From Brevundimonas sp. UBA986 (lineage in GTDB: Bacteria > Pseudomonadota > Alphaproteobacteria > Caulobacterales > Caulobacteraceae), in NCBI GenBank assembly GCA_002292165.1, contig DBBK01000271.1:1-10880 (forward strand): DNA of 10,880 nt. Direction: 5' to 3'. Below, piece after piece: positions 1 through 6,540 of this stretch. The translations under genes were made by a program, and so were the position numbers. The notes under the pieces were generated by a model that did no database searches, was not told where the DNA came from, and was given only the letters and a program-made list of their open reading frames with translations. How positions within the stretch are numbered: the stretch's first letter is position 1; each line of letters opens with the position of its first letter.

Positions 1-72
1 ATGCGCCAGTTCGGCAAGGTCGAGATCCCGCAGGAGGCGTTCATCGCCGCCCTGAAGATGGACGAGGATTGA
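1..72 (+). CDS. lepA: C-terminal end of elongation factor 4 (LepA), partial
   Basis: The first 23 codons visible, ending at TGA 70-72, read as a lysine/arginine start, then VEIPQEAFIAALKMDED. This matches the conserved extreme C-terminus of LepA/EF4, where a basic KKRM-type stretch leads into G-x-VEIPQEAF. The ATG at position 1 is an internal methionine and not the start: the rest of the gene (about 575 codons in the family) lies to the left of the window. LepA is a ribosome-associated translational GTPase that back-translocates stalled ribosomes. Only the tail is seen, so the call rests on a short but very characteristic sequence. The gene is intact to its stop, and the first gene of the restriction island begins on that stop codon. 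Confidence 0.85.
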   Translation: MRQFGKVEIPQEAFIAALKMDED

Positions 73-488
73 GGGCCGATCCTCTTTCCAAGGATCAACG
101 GTCCGAACGCATGTCACGCGTTCGGGGCAAGAACACCAAGCCCGAGCTCGCCGTCCGCCGGTTGATCCATGGGCTCGGGTATCGCTTCCGTCTGCACTGT
201 CGGGATCTGCCCGGCACGCCTGATCTCGTCTTCCCGGGCCGCCGCAAGGTGATCTTCGTGCATGGCTGCTTCTGGCATCGGCATCCCGATCCGGACTGCC
301 GTCTGGCGCGAATGCCCAAATCGCGGCAGGAGTTCTGGGGACCGAAGCTGGAAGGGAATCGCGCGCGAGATCTTCGCAAGGAAGCGGCCTTGGCCGAGGC
401 GGGGTGGGACGTGATGACGATCTGGGAATGTGAGTTGCGCGATGTGGCTTCACTTTCGAACAGAATAAGAACATTCTTGGGGGCATGA
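69..488 (+). CDS. vsr: Very short patch repair (Vsr) mismatch endonuclease, first copy
   Basis: This 139-residue protein has the full Vsr fold signature. It nicks beside T:G mismatches formed when 5-methylcytosine deaminates, and so protects the methylation sites of its partner methyltransferase. The residues expected from E. coli Vsr are present: E26, catalytic D52 in PGTPD, H65 and H70 in HGCFWH, D101, and zinc ligands C67, H72, C77 and C121. The zinc loop between H72 and C77 is three residues longer than in E. coli. The TTG start at 69 overlaps the lepA stop as TTGA. It is preferred over ATG at 111 because the PLSKDQRSERMSRVRGKNTKPE-type N-terminus is part of the family domain. The 3' end overlaps the methyltransferase start as ATGA, so the two are probably translationally coupled. 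Confidence 0.93.
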   Translation: MRADPLSKDQRSERMSRVRGKNTKPELAVRRLIHGLGYRFRLHCRDLPGTPDLVFPGRRKVIFVHGCFWHRHPDPDCRLARMPKSRQEFWGPKLEGNRARDLRKEAALAEAGWDVMTIWECELRDVASLSNRIRTFLGA

Positions 489-1675
489 GGCGCGTGGAGT
501 CCGGGACGATCATGAATTCCATCGAATTGTTCGCCGGCGCCGGTGGCCTCGGCATCGGACTGCATCGGGCCGGATTTCATCCCCTGCAGGTCGTCGAGCG
601 CGACGTCTATTGCTGCGACACCATTCGCGAGAACCAGCGAAGGCCGGGTTCGGTGGTCGCCGACTGGCCGCTCGAACAGGGTGATGTGCGGACGGTCGAC
701 TTTGGCGTCCACGAAGGGAAGTTGGACCTGATTTCGGGCGGTCCACCGTGCCAACCGTTCTCCATGGGCGGGAAACACAAGGCCTATGACGACGCGCGCG
801 ACATGTTTCCGCAGGCGATCCGCGCGGTACGTGAGGCCCGACCCAGGGCGTTCGTGTTCGAGAACGTCAAAGGACTGACGCGCGCCAGTTTCCAGAACTA
901 TTTCGAATATGTGCAACTGCAGATGCGCCATCCGGAAGTAACGGCGCGACCGGACGAGGACTGGGCGGATCACCTCGCGCGTCTGGAGCAGCACCATACA
1001 TCGAAACCAAAGGGCGGACTGAACTACCGCTTGGTCACACGGCTGCTGAACGCCGCCAACCACGGCGTGCCCCAGAAACGGGAACGGGTCCTGTTCGTGG
1101 GTTTCCGCGACGACCTCGACTTGGAGTGGACCTTCCCGATCCAGACCCACTCGGCCGAGGCCCTGATCTGGGATCAGTATCGGGATGGATCCTATTGGGA
1201 TCGGCACCGGGTCGCGAAGAAGGATCGTGTGGAGAGCGACGTCCTGTCCGCGCGCGCGGCGCGGATGGATGCCCGACCCGTCGGCAGCGCGTGGCGAACC
1301 GTGCGTGACGCGATCCATGATTTGCCTGATCCCGAGCGTGAGACGGTGAAGGCGCGAAGCGTCGCCAATCACCGCCAACAGCCGGGCGCGCGCAGCTATC
1401 CGGGTCACACGGGCAGTCCGCTGGACGAACCGGCCAAGACCCTGAAGGCCGGCGTGCACGGAGTGCCCGGTGGCGAGAACATGCTGAGGAAGCCGAACGG
1501 GGACGTCCGATACTTCACGGTGCGGGAAAGCGCGCGTCTTCAGACCTTCCCCGACGACTACGTGTTCCACGGATCGTGGAGCGAGACGATGCGCCAACTG
1601 GGCAACGCGGTGCCGGTGCGGTTGGCCGAAATGGTGGGCAAGGACGTGGCGCGACGGTTGAGGTTCGCGGCGTGA
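485..1675 (+). CDS. C5-cytosine DNA methyltransferase of restriction system A
   Basis: The 396-residue protein transfers a methyl group from S-adenosylmethionine to C5 of cytosine in a specific DNA site. Motifs appear in canonical order: motif I FAGAGGLG (16-23), motif IV GGPPCQPFS with catalytic C89, motif VI ENV (126-128), motif VIII QKRER (197-201), motif IX RESARLQTF (347-355) and motif X QLGNAVP (371-377). The target recognition region lies between about 215 and 345. ATG 485 overlaps vsr as ATGA. ATG 512, only a few codons before motif I and preceded by GGGA/GGAG, is an equally good alternative. The downstream Eco29kI-type nuclease suggests that the site is CCGCGG, which is inference from the partner and not read from the recognition domain. 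Methylation of the host genome would protect it from that nuclease. Confidence 0.95.
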   Translation: MRRVESGTIMNSIELFAGAGGLGIGLHRAGFHPLQVVERDVYCCDTIRENQRRPGSVVADWPLEQGDVRTVDFGVHEGKLDLISGGPPCQPFSMGGKHKAYDDARDMFPQAIRAVREARPRAFVFENVKGLTRASFQNYFEYVQLQMRHPEVTARPDEDWADHLARLEQHHTSKPKGGLNYRLVTRLLNAANHGVPQKRERVLFVGFRDDLDLEWTFPIQTHSAEALIWDQYRDGSYWDRHRVAKKDRVESDVLSARAARMDARPVGSAWRTVRDAIHDLPDPERETVKARSVANHRQQPGARSYPGHTGSPLDEPAKTLKAGVHGVPGGENMLRKPNGDVRYFTVRESARLQTFPDDYVFHGSWSETMRQLGNAVPVRLAEMVGKDVARRLRFAA

Positions 1676-2502
1676 GCAAGGGTCGCGATTTCGCCGCGGA
1701 CGTTGAATCCATCCGGAACGACATCCGGCGCTTCGTCGACGCGGCGACCGAAAGGGCGCTGCCCGGCGCCCTGCGCAACCGCGTCGATCAGGCGTTGCGC
1801 GCACTGGCGCTGGACGTGGAGACGGCGCTCGAGCGGATCGATCCGGTCGCCCTGCCGACGGTGGTTTTCGATCCCAGCAACCCCAAGGTCATCGGTCGTT
1901 TCACCGCCCTGGCCATGGTGGCGCAGGATCGTGTGCCGCTGGGCGAGATCGGCAAATTCTACGGGTCAGGCGTCTACGCCATCTACTACAACGGCCGGTA
2001 CGCGCCCTATGCGCCGCTCAGCGGAACCGAGACCCCCCTCTATGTGGGGCAGGCCGCGCCGGGTCTGGCCAACGCCCATACGGCGCGTGATCAAGGGCCG
2101 CGGCTGGCGGCGCGATTGAACGAGCATCGGAAGAATATCGCCAAGGCCGAGACCACCCTCGATCTCGCGGACTTCGAAGCGCGCTTTCTCGTTGTTCAAT
2201 CCGGATGGGAGACGGCCGCGGAAGACTATCTGATCAATCTCTTCCGGCCGGTCTGGAACAGCGAGACCAATATCCTTTACGGACTGGGCAAGCACGGAGA
2301 TGACGCGACGACGCGCGCCAACAAACGTTCGCCGTGGGACACGCTTCATCCCGGTCGGGGGTGGGCCGCGAAATCAATCGAAGACGCGCGTCCGACCGAT
2401 CAGATTCTGAGCGATCTGGGTGATCATTTCGCGCGTCATCCGCCGATCACGGATCGAGCGCAGCTCCTGGAAACCTTCTTCGCGGGGTTGCGTCAGAGGT
2501 AG
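1672..2502 (+). CDS. Eco29kI-family GIY-YIG type II restriction endonuclease
   Basis: The 276-residue protein has a GIY-YIG nuclease core starting at G100-V-Y102 (GIY equivalent) and Y124-V-G (YIG equivalent). R148 and H152 follow in RLNEH, then E184 in the EDYLI helix and N196 in RPVWN. These match the known Eco29kI active-site set (Tyr, Tyr, Arg, His, Glu, Asn), with the same Arg-to-His and Glu-to-Asn spacings. The C-terminal WDTLHPGRGWA block (222-232) is also characteristic. Eco29kI cuts CCGCGG, so that site is the prediction. It is longer than Eco29kI (214 residues), with an extra N-terminal helical region of about 90 residues. The GTG start at 1672 overlaps the methyltransferase stop as GTGA, with GAGG at 1660-1663 as ribosome binding site. 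An ATG further upstream at 1576 lies deep inside the methyltransferase and is unlikely. Confidence 0.92.
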   Translation: MSKGRDFAADVESIRNDIRRFVDAATERALPGALRNRVDQALRALALDVETALERIDPVALPTVVFDPSNPKVIGRFTALAMVAQDRVPLGEIGKFYGSGVYAIYYNGRYAPYAPLSGTETPLYVGQAAPGLANAHTARDQGPRLAARLNEHRKNIAKAETTLDLADFEARFLVVQSGWETAAEDYLINLFRPVWNSETNILYGLGKHGDDATTRANKRSPWDTLHPGRGWAAKSIEDARPTDQILSDLGDHFARHPPITDRAQLLETFFAGLRQR

Positions 2503-2509
2503 GCTCTGC

Positions 2510-2523
2510 GAACGCTCGCGTTC
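2510..2523 (+). terminator. Short hairpin just after the restriction gene, possible weak terminator
   Basis: GAACGC at 2510-2515 and GCGTTC at 2518-2523 form a perfect inverted repeat eight bases past the stop codon. The following bases (CCCCGCTTGTTCT) contain only scattered T, so this is at best a weak intrinsic terminator or an RNA-end hairpin. Confidence 0.3.
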
Positions 2524-2535
2524 CCCGCTTGTTCT

Positions 2536-2572
2536 CCTGGCATTAACCTGGCACTCTGCCATCCTAGGTTAA
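2536..2572. promoter_or_regulatory. Nested inverted repeat with two CCTGG sites ahead of the dcm-like gene
   Basis: TTAACC (2543-2548) pairs with GGTTAA (2567-2572), and inside it TGGCA (2549-2553) pairs with TGCCA (2557-2561) around a CTC loop. Five bases (2562-2566) are unpaired. CCTGG, the classical Dcm target, occurs at 2536-2540 and again at 2547-2551 inside the left arm. The element lies 15 bases before the GTG start of the methyltransferase, where a promoter and operator would be. C5 methyltransferases are often autoregulated by binding or methylating their own promoter, so an operator is the favoured reading. An mRNA leader hairpin is the alternative. I see no convincing -35/-10 pair. 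Confidence 0.5.
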
Positions 2573-2586
2573 CGCGGGAATCAGCC

Positions 2587-3783
2587 GTGTCGGAGTATGC
2601 GATCATGGTGAAGCAGGCGGGCCGGGCGGTGGCCGACAAGGCTGTCGACCTTGGCTATATCGATGGGCCTGCGAAACCTGTGGCCGCCCAGCCGAAGCTC
2701 GAACTGGTTCGGGGCGGCGCCGGCGAGGACGCTGCGGACTTCACCTTCATCGACCTGTTCGCCGGGATCGGCGGGCTGCGGCGCGGGTTCGAGTCGATTG
2801 GCGGAAAGTGCGTCTTCACGTCCGAGTGGGACAAGTACAGCCAGAAGACCTACGCGGCGAACTTCCCCAACGACGACCACGAGATCAACGGTGACATCAC
2901 CAAGGTGGATGTCGAGGACATTCCGGCCCACGACGTGCTGCTGGCGGGTTTCCCGTGCCAGCCGTTCTCGATCGCGGGTGTGTCCAAGAAGAATGCTCTG
3001 GGCCGTGCGCATGGGTTCGAGGACAAGACCCAGGGGACGCTGTTCTTCGATGTGGCGCGGATCATCAAGCACCACCAGCCGGCGGCCTTTCTGCTGGAGA
3101 ACGTCCGCAACCTGGTCAGCCACGACAAGGGCAAGACCTTCCAGACGATCAAGGAAGTCCTCCAGGATCTGGGCTACACGATCGACTGGCGCGTGATCGA
3201 CGGCCGTCACTGGACGCCGCAGCATCGCGAGCGGATCTTCATCGTCGGTTTCCGCGAGGATCAGGCGTTCCGCTTCGCGGATATGAAGATGCCCGACGCT
3301 GCGCCGAAGTTGGAGGTCATCCTGCATCCCGGCGATGGCTCGGAGGCGCCGGACCAACGATTCACGGTCGGCAACTCGGGCCGGGTCTCGGACAAATACA
3401 CCCTGACCGATCACCTGTGGAACTATCTGCAGCGGTACAAGGAAAAGCACCAGGCGGCCGGCAACGGCTTCGGCTTCGGCCTGGTTGGCCCGACCGACGT
3501 CGCCCGCACCCTGTCGGCGCGTTACTACAAGGACGGGTCGGAAATCCTGGTGAAGCGGGAGGGGCAGAACGTGCCGCGCCGCCTGACGCCGCGCGAATGC
3601 GCCCGGCTGATGGGCTTCGACAGCGCCCAGGGCAATGACTTCATTATTCCGGTGTCCGACACCCAGGCCTATCGCCAGTTTGGTAATTCGGTCGTCGTGC
3701 CTGCGGTGAAGGCCGTCGCCGAACATATGAAGCCGCACCTGTTCCGCGCCCTCGGTAAAAAGCCCAAGGCCGCCGTTGGCTGA
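2587..3783 (+). CDS. dcm: Dcm-like C5-cytosine DNA methyltransferase (system B)
   Basis: This 398-residue C5-cytosine methyltransferase has motif I FIDLFAGIGGLRRGFE (54-69), motif IV GFPCQPFS with catalytic C124, ENV (171-173), PQHRER (211-216), RECARLMGF (336-344) and QFGNSVVVP (364-372). Beyond the universal motifs it shares long stretches with E. coli Dcm as I remember it, including FTSEW, AGVSKKN-LGRAHGF, TQGTLFFDV, SHDKGKTF, and, in the recognition region, GNGFGFG and RTLSARYYKDGSEIL. This points to methylation of the second C in CCWGG, or CCNGG as in SsoII-type relatives. The linker before PQHRER is shorter than in E. coli Dcm. The GTG at 2587 has a weak GGGAA site; ATG 2605, with GGAG nine bases upstream, may be the true start and would remove six residues. 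The gene overlaps a vsr gene downstream, as in E. coli. Confidence 0.94.
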   Translation: MSEYAIMVKQAGRAVADKAVDLGYIDGPAKPVAAQPKLELVRGGAGEDAADFTFIDLFAGIGGLRRGFESIGGKCVFTSEWDKYSQKTYAANFPNDDHEINGDITKVDVEDIPAHDVLLAGFPCQPFSIAGVSKKNALGRAHGFEDKTQGTLFFDVARIIKHHQPAAFLLENVRNLVSHDKGKTFQTIKEVLQDLGYTIDWRVIDGRHWTPQHRERIFIVGFREDQAFRFADMKMPDAAPKLEVILHPGDGSEAPDQRFTVGNSGRVSDKYTLTDHLWNYLQRYKEKHQAAGNGFGFGLVGPTDVARTLSARYYKDGSEILVKREGQNVPRRLTPRECARLMGFDSAQGNDFIIPVSDTQAYRQFGNSVVVPAVKAVAEHMKPHLFRALGKKPKAAVG

Positions 3784-4228
3784 CGTCGTCGACCCGGCGA
3801 CCCGCAGCCGGATGATGTCCGGCATCCGGGGAAAGAACACCAAACCGGAACTGATGATCCGCAAGGCGCTGCACGCGCGGGGTTTCCGGTATCGGCTGCA
3901 TTGCAAGCTGCCGGGCAAGCCGGACCTGTGTCTGCCGAAATACCGGGCGGTGATCTTCGTCCACGGCTGCTTCTGGCACGGCCACGACTGCCACCTTTTC
4001 AAATGGCCCTCGACTCGGCCGGAGTTCTGGCGCGAGAAGATCGCGCGGAACAAGGCGGTGGATGCGGCGGCGGAGGCGAAGCTGTTGGCCGACGGCTGGC
4101 GGGTTGCGACGGTGTGGGAGTGTGCGTTGAAGGGGCGCGCCAGACTTGATCTGGAGAATATTACCAATCGGTTGGGCGACTGGGTGACTGGTTCAGTGGA
4201 TGTTTTAGTGATTCGCGGCTCCGTTTGA
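3776..4228 (+). CDS. vsr: Very short patch repair (Vsr) mismatch endonuclease, second copy
   Basis: This 150-residue protein is close to E. coli Vsr along its whole length (156 residues in E. coli), starting with MADVVDPATRSRMMSGIRG. E25, catalytic D50 in PGKPD, H63, H68 and D96, and zinc ligands C65, H70, C72 and C116, all stand at the E. coli positions after a one-residue gap. The zinc loop is the standard length, unlike the first Vsr here. The TTG start at 3776 is fixed by homology and overlaps the dcm-like gene by eight bases, with AAGG at 3765-3768 as ribosome binding site. The dcm-vsr overlap is the arrangement known from E. coli, where Vsr corrects T:G mismatches at CTWGG/NAWGG contexts left by deaminated CCWGG sites. 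The last ten or so residues run into more AT-rich sequence. Confidence 0.94.
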   Translation: MADVVDPATRSRMMSGIRGKNTKPELMIRKALHARGFRYRLHCKLPGKPDLCLPKYRAVIFVHGCFWHGHDCHLFKWPSTRPEFWREKIARNKAVDAAAEAKLLADGWRVATVWECALKGRARLDLENITNRLGDWVTGSVDVLVIRGSV

Positions 4229-4235
4229 GCGTTGC

Positions 4236-5189
4236 TTACGGGGCAAATGCTTTGACGCCGATGTGAGCGAATTGCTTCATGTCCGATCCAAAGCGACCAA
4301 GCGGGCGATAGAACTGGCCGCCGTGGCTGTTCTGCCTTGCCCGGGTTACACCGTCCAATCCAGACAAAGTGAGTTCTGGGAGATAGATGGCCGAGGCGTT
4401 TGTTGCGAGCAACAAGCTAGTTCTGTCCGAATTGAACTCGGAAGATTTGTTAAAGAAACCAACGCCGACTTTGGGAGCCTTGCAATCGTGGAGGCCCCGA
4501 ATGAGTCGTTCTCGCGCGCCGTAGCTTTTGACCTCAATACTAAGGATTTGAGGGGGATTCATCGATTTGGTGACGATCTGGATATCGGCGTTGCCTTCGG
4601 TGCCGGTTTGGATCGCGTCTAAAAGTCCCGCCGCTTTGATAGCTTCCCTTACTAGGGCTTCGTTCAAACTGCCTGCGCGAGACACGAGCCCATTCGCCTC
4701 AGCCTTGGCGAACTGGGCATAGGGACCGGTAAGGAACGAGATTAACCCGTCCTCACCGAGAGGAGCGACATGCCCGTCAGAGCCGAGTGTTTCGCGAACA
4801 AACCTCCTTAACCTCGGTCCCATCACTTCATTGACGACTTCCGAGCAGACTTCATTCGCCGCCGAGAGATTTTCAGACTTGATTGGAACGCCAAGCCGAT
4901 CGGCGACGATCGCCATCATGGCGAGGGATCTGGGCAGGTAGCCTTCGGTGCTCAACAGAAGGCGAGGAAAATGCTCGAAGAGGCTGTCCAGATTATCTTT
5001 CGTGACGCCTCTCGCGTCATGTAACGCGAGCTTTTCCCCATTGGCCAGCCCGACCACAGCAGCGACAAAGCCTTTGGCTTGCTTTCCCCTATTGGCCGCC
5101 TGTTTCGTGCCTTTCGGCCAACCAAGGCGTTCCCCAGCTGCAAGGTCGTTCAACGCGAGGAAGTTTGAGAGCTCAGCGTATCCGGTCAT
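4236..5189 (-). CDS. Putative PD-(D/E)XK endonuclease, probably a restriction enzyme
   Basis: I do not recognise a named family for this 317-residue protein. Its C-terminal half carries a plausible PD-(D/E)XK site: a helix with E177 (SLNEALVREAIKAAGL), then GNADIQIV with D202, 16 residues, and SIEVKSYGARERL with E219-x-K221. This is the usual Mg2+-binding layout of type II restriction enzymes. The N-terminal half (1-160) is helical with no clear motif. No membrane segment or signal peptide is visible. GC is about 53% where I counted it (4261-4620), against about 68% in alaC, which indicates recent acquisition. It converges on vsr with only seven bases between stops, and ATG 5189 is the first in-frame start after a stop. 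Its position suggests it is the nuclease partner of the Dcm-like enzyme, but it could be an unrelated defence nuclease. Confidence 0.6.
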   Translation of the reverse strand: MTGYAELSNFLALNDLAAGERLGWPKGTKQAANRGKQAKGFVAAVVGLANGEKLALHDARGVTKDNLDSLFEHFPRLLLSTEGYLPRSLAMMAIVADRLGVPIKSENLSAANEVCSEVVNEVMGPRLRRFVRETLGSDGHVAPLGEDGLISFLTGPYAQFAKAEANGLVSRAGSLNEALVREAIKAAGLLDAIQTGTEGNADIQIVTKSMNPPQILSIEVKSYGARERLIRGLHDCKAPKVGVGFFNKSSEFNSDRTSLLLATNASAIYLPELTLSGLDGVTRARQNSHGGQFYRPLGRFGSDMKQFAHIGVKAFAP

Positions 5190-5249
5190 ACCATCAGTGG
5201 GTGCGGTGATTCTCGGTGGTCATCCAGCACGGTTGTGGGTCCCGCGCGC

Positions 5250-6458
5250 CTAGGCTTCGTCGCCGAACGGGCCGTTGACGCCGCGGGCTTTCAGGAAGGC
5301 CTTGATGTTGCGGGCGGCCTGACGGATGCGCTGTTCGTTCTCGACCAGGGCGATGCGGACATAGCCCTCGCCGTTCTCGCCGTAGCCGACGCCGGCGGCG
5401 ACGGCGACCTTGGCGTGGGTGAGGAGCTGTTTGGAGAACTCCAGCGACCCAAGGTGGGCGAGCGCCGGGGGCAGGGGGGCCCAGGCGAACATGGAGGCGG
5501 CGGGCTTGGGGATCTCCCAGCCGGCGGCGCCGAAGCTCTTGACCAGCACGTCGCGGCGCTTGTGGTAGAGGGCGCGGTTCTTCTCGACGATGTCCTGCGG
5601 CCCGTTCAGGGCGGCGACGGCGGCGGCCTGGATGGGGGTGAAGGCGCCGTAGTCGAGGTAGGACTTCACGCGGGCCATGGCCGCGATCAGCCGCTTGTTC
5701 CCCACCGCGAAGCCCATGCGCCAGCCGGCCATGGAATAGGTCTTGCTGAGGGAGGTGAACTCGATGGCCACGTCCTTGGCGCCCGGAACCTGAAGGATCG
5801 AGACGGTCGGCTTGCCGTCGTAATAGAGCTCGGAATAGGCGAGGTCGGAGATGATCCAGAGGTCGTTGGCCTTGGCGAAGGCGACGACGCGCTCATAGAA
5901 GGCCAGGTCCACCGTCTCGGCCGTGGGGTTGGACGGATAGTTCATCACCAGCACCTTGGGGCGCGGCACGGTGTAGGCCATGGCCCGCTCGAGCGCCTCG
6001 AAATACTTCTCGTCGGGCGTGGTCGGGACGCTGCGGATAGCGGCGCCGGCGATGATGAAGCCGAAGGTGTGGATCGGATAGGAGGGGTTGGGGGCCAGGA
6101 CCACGTCGCCGGGCTCGGTGATGGCGGTGGCGAGGCTGGCCAGACCCTCCTTGGAGCCCATGGTGACGATGACCTCGGTCTCGGGGTCGAGGTCGACGCC
6201 GAAGCGGCGGGCGTAGTAGTTGGCCTGGGCGCGGCGCAGGCCGGGAATGCCGCGCGACTGGGAATAGCCGTGGGCGTCGGGGTTGCGGGCGACCTCGATG
6301 AGCTTGTCGATGACGTGGGCGGGCGGGGGCAGGTCCGGATTGCCCATGCCGAGGTCGATGACGTCCTCGCCGGCGGTGCGGGCGGCGTGGCGCATATTGT
6401 TGACTTCGGCGATCACATAGGGCGGCAGGCGCCGCATGCGGTAGAATTCTTCGGACAT
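5250..6458 (-). CDS. alaC: Alanine/diaminopimelate-type PLP aminotransferase (AlaC family)
   Basis: This 402-residue fold-type I, class I aminotransferase is very similar to E. coli AlaC (YfdZ), the glutamate-pyruvate aminotransferase that makes alanine. Genome pipelines often label alphaproteobacterial relatives LL-diaminopimelate aminotransferase. Visible features are the N-terminal RLPPYV, MGNPD (38-42), HGYSQSRGIP (63-72), GSKEGL (101-106), the PNPSYP loop (124-129), N177 in SNPTA, D205 in ISDLAY contacting the pyridine nitrogen, the PLP lysine K239 in SLSKTYSMAGWR, and R368 for the substrate carboxylate. It is full length and cytosolic. ATG 6458 matches the family N-terminus; the upstream ORF extension to 6515 has no homology support. 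No strong Shine-Dalgarno is seen. It probably belonged next to lepA before the island arrived, but this window alone cannot show that. Confidence 0.93.
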   Translation of the reverse strand: MSEEFYRMRRLPPYVIAEVNNMRHAARTAGEDVIDLGMGNPDLPPPAHVIDKLIEVARNPDAHGYSQSRGIPGLRRAQANYYARRFGVDLDPETEVIVTMGSKEGLASLATAITEPGDVVLAPNPSYPIHTFGFIIAGAAIRSVPTTPDEKYFEALERAMAYTVPRPKVLVMNYPSNPTAETVDLAFYERVVAFAKANDLWIISDLAYSELYYDGKPTVSILQVPGAKDVAIEFTSLSKTYSMAGWRMGFAVGNKRLIAAMARVKSYLDYGAFTPIQAAAVAALNGPQDIVEKNRALYHKRRDVLVKSFGAAGWEIPKPAASMFAWAPLPPALAHLGSLEFSKQLLTHAKVAVAAGVGYGENGEGYVRIALVENEQRIRQAARNIKAFLKARGVNGPFGDEA

Positions 6459-6504
6459 CGTCGGCTCACAGGGAAGGCTTGCCGCCGAGGTGCAGCGAAG
6501 GGGC

Positions 6505-6531
6505 GGAAGACGCAAGGGGCTTGCGCCTTCC
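6505..6531 (-). other. Strong hairpin in the leader of alaC
   Basis: CGCAAG (6511-6516) and CTTGCG (6520-6525) pair around GGG. GGAAG (6505-6509) and CTTCC (6527-6531) extend the stem after one mismatch. It lies about 50-75 bases upstream of the alaC start. No T-run follows on either strand, so a terminator is unlikely; a leader RNA structure is possible. Confidence 0.35.
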
Positions 6532-6540
6532 GGCCGAAGA

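Noticed and set aside
1576..1671. N-terminal extension of the Eco29kI-type nuclease to ATG 1576
   Set aside because: It would overlap the conserved motif X region of the methyltransferase; GTG 1672 gives the usual four-base overlap and a ribosome binding site.
95..1804. Minus-strand open frame of 569 codons across the first vsr and methyltransferase
   Set aside because: It is antisense to two genes with complete catalytic motifs, is Arg/His-rich without any domain, and is explained by high third-position GC.
2581..4167. Minus-strand open frame of 528 codons across the dcm-like gene and second vsr
   Set aside because: It is a shadow of two well-supported genes; the translated product shows no recognisable motif.
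4263..4622. Plus-strand 119-codon open frame opposite the putative nuclease
   Set aside because: No motif is visible, and the opposite strand carries a much longer frame with a plausible nuclease site.
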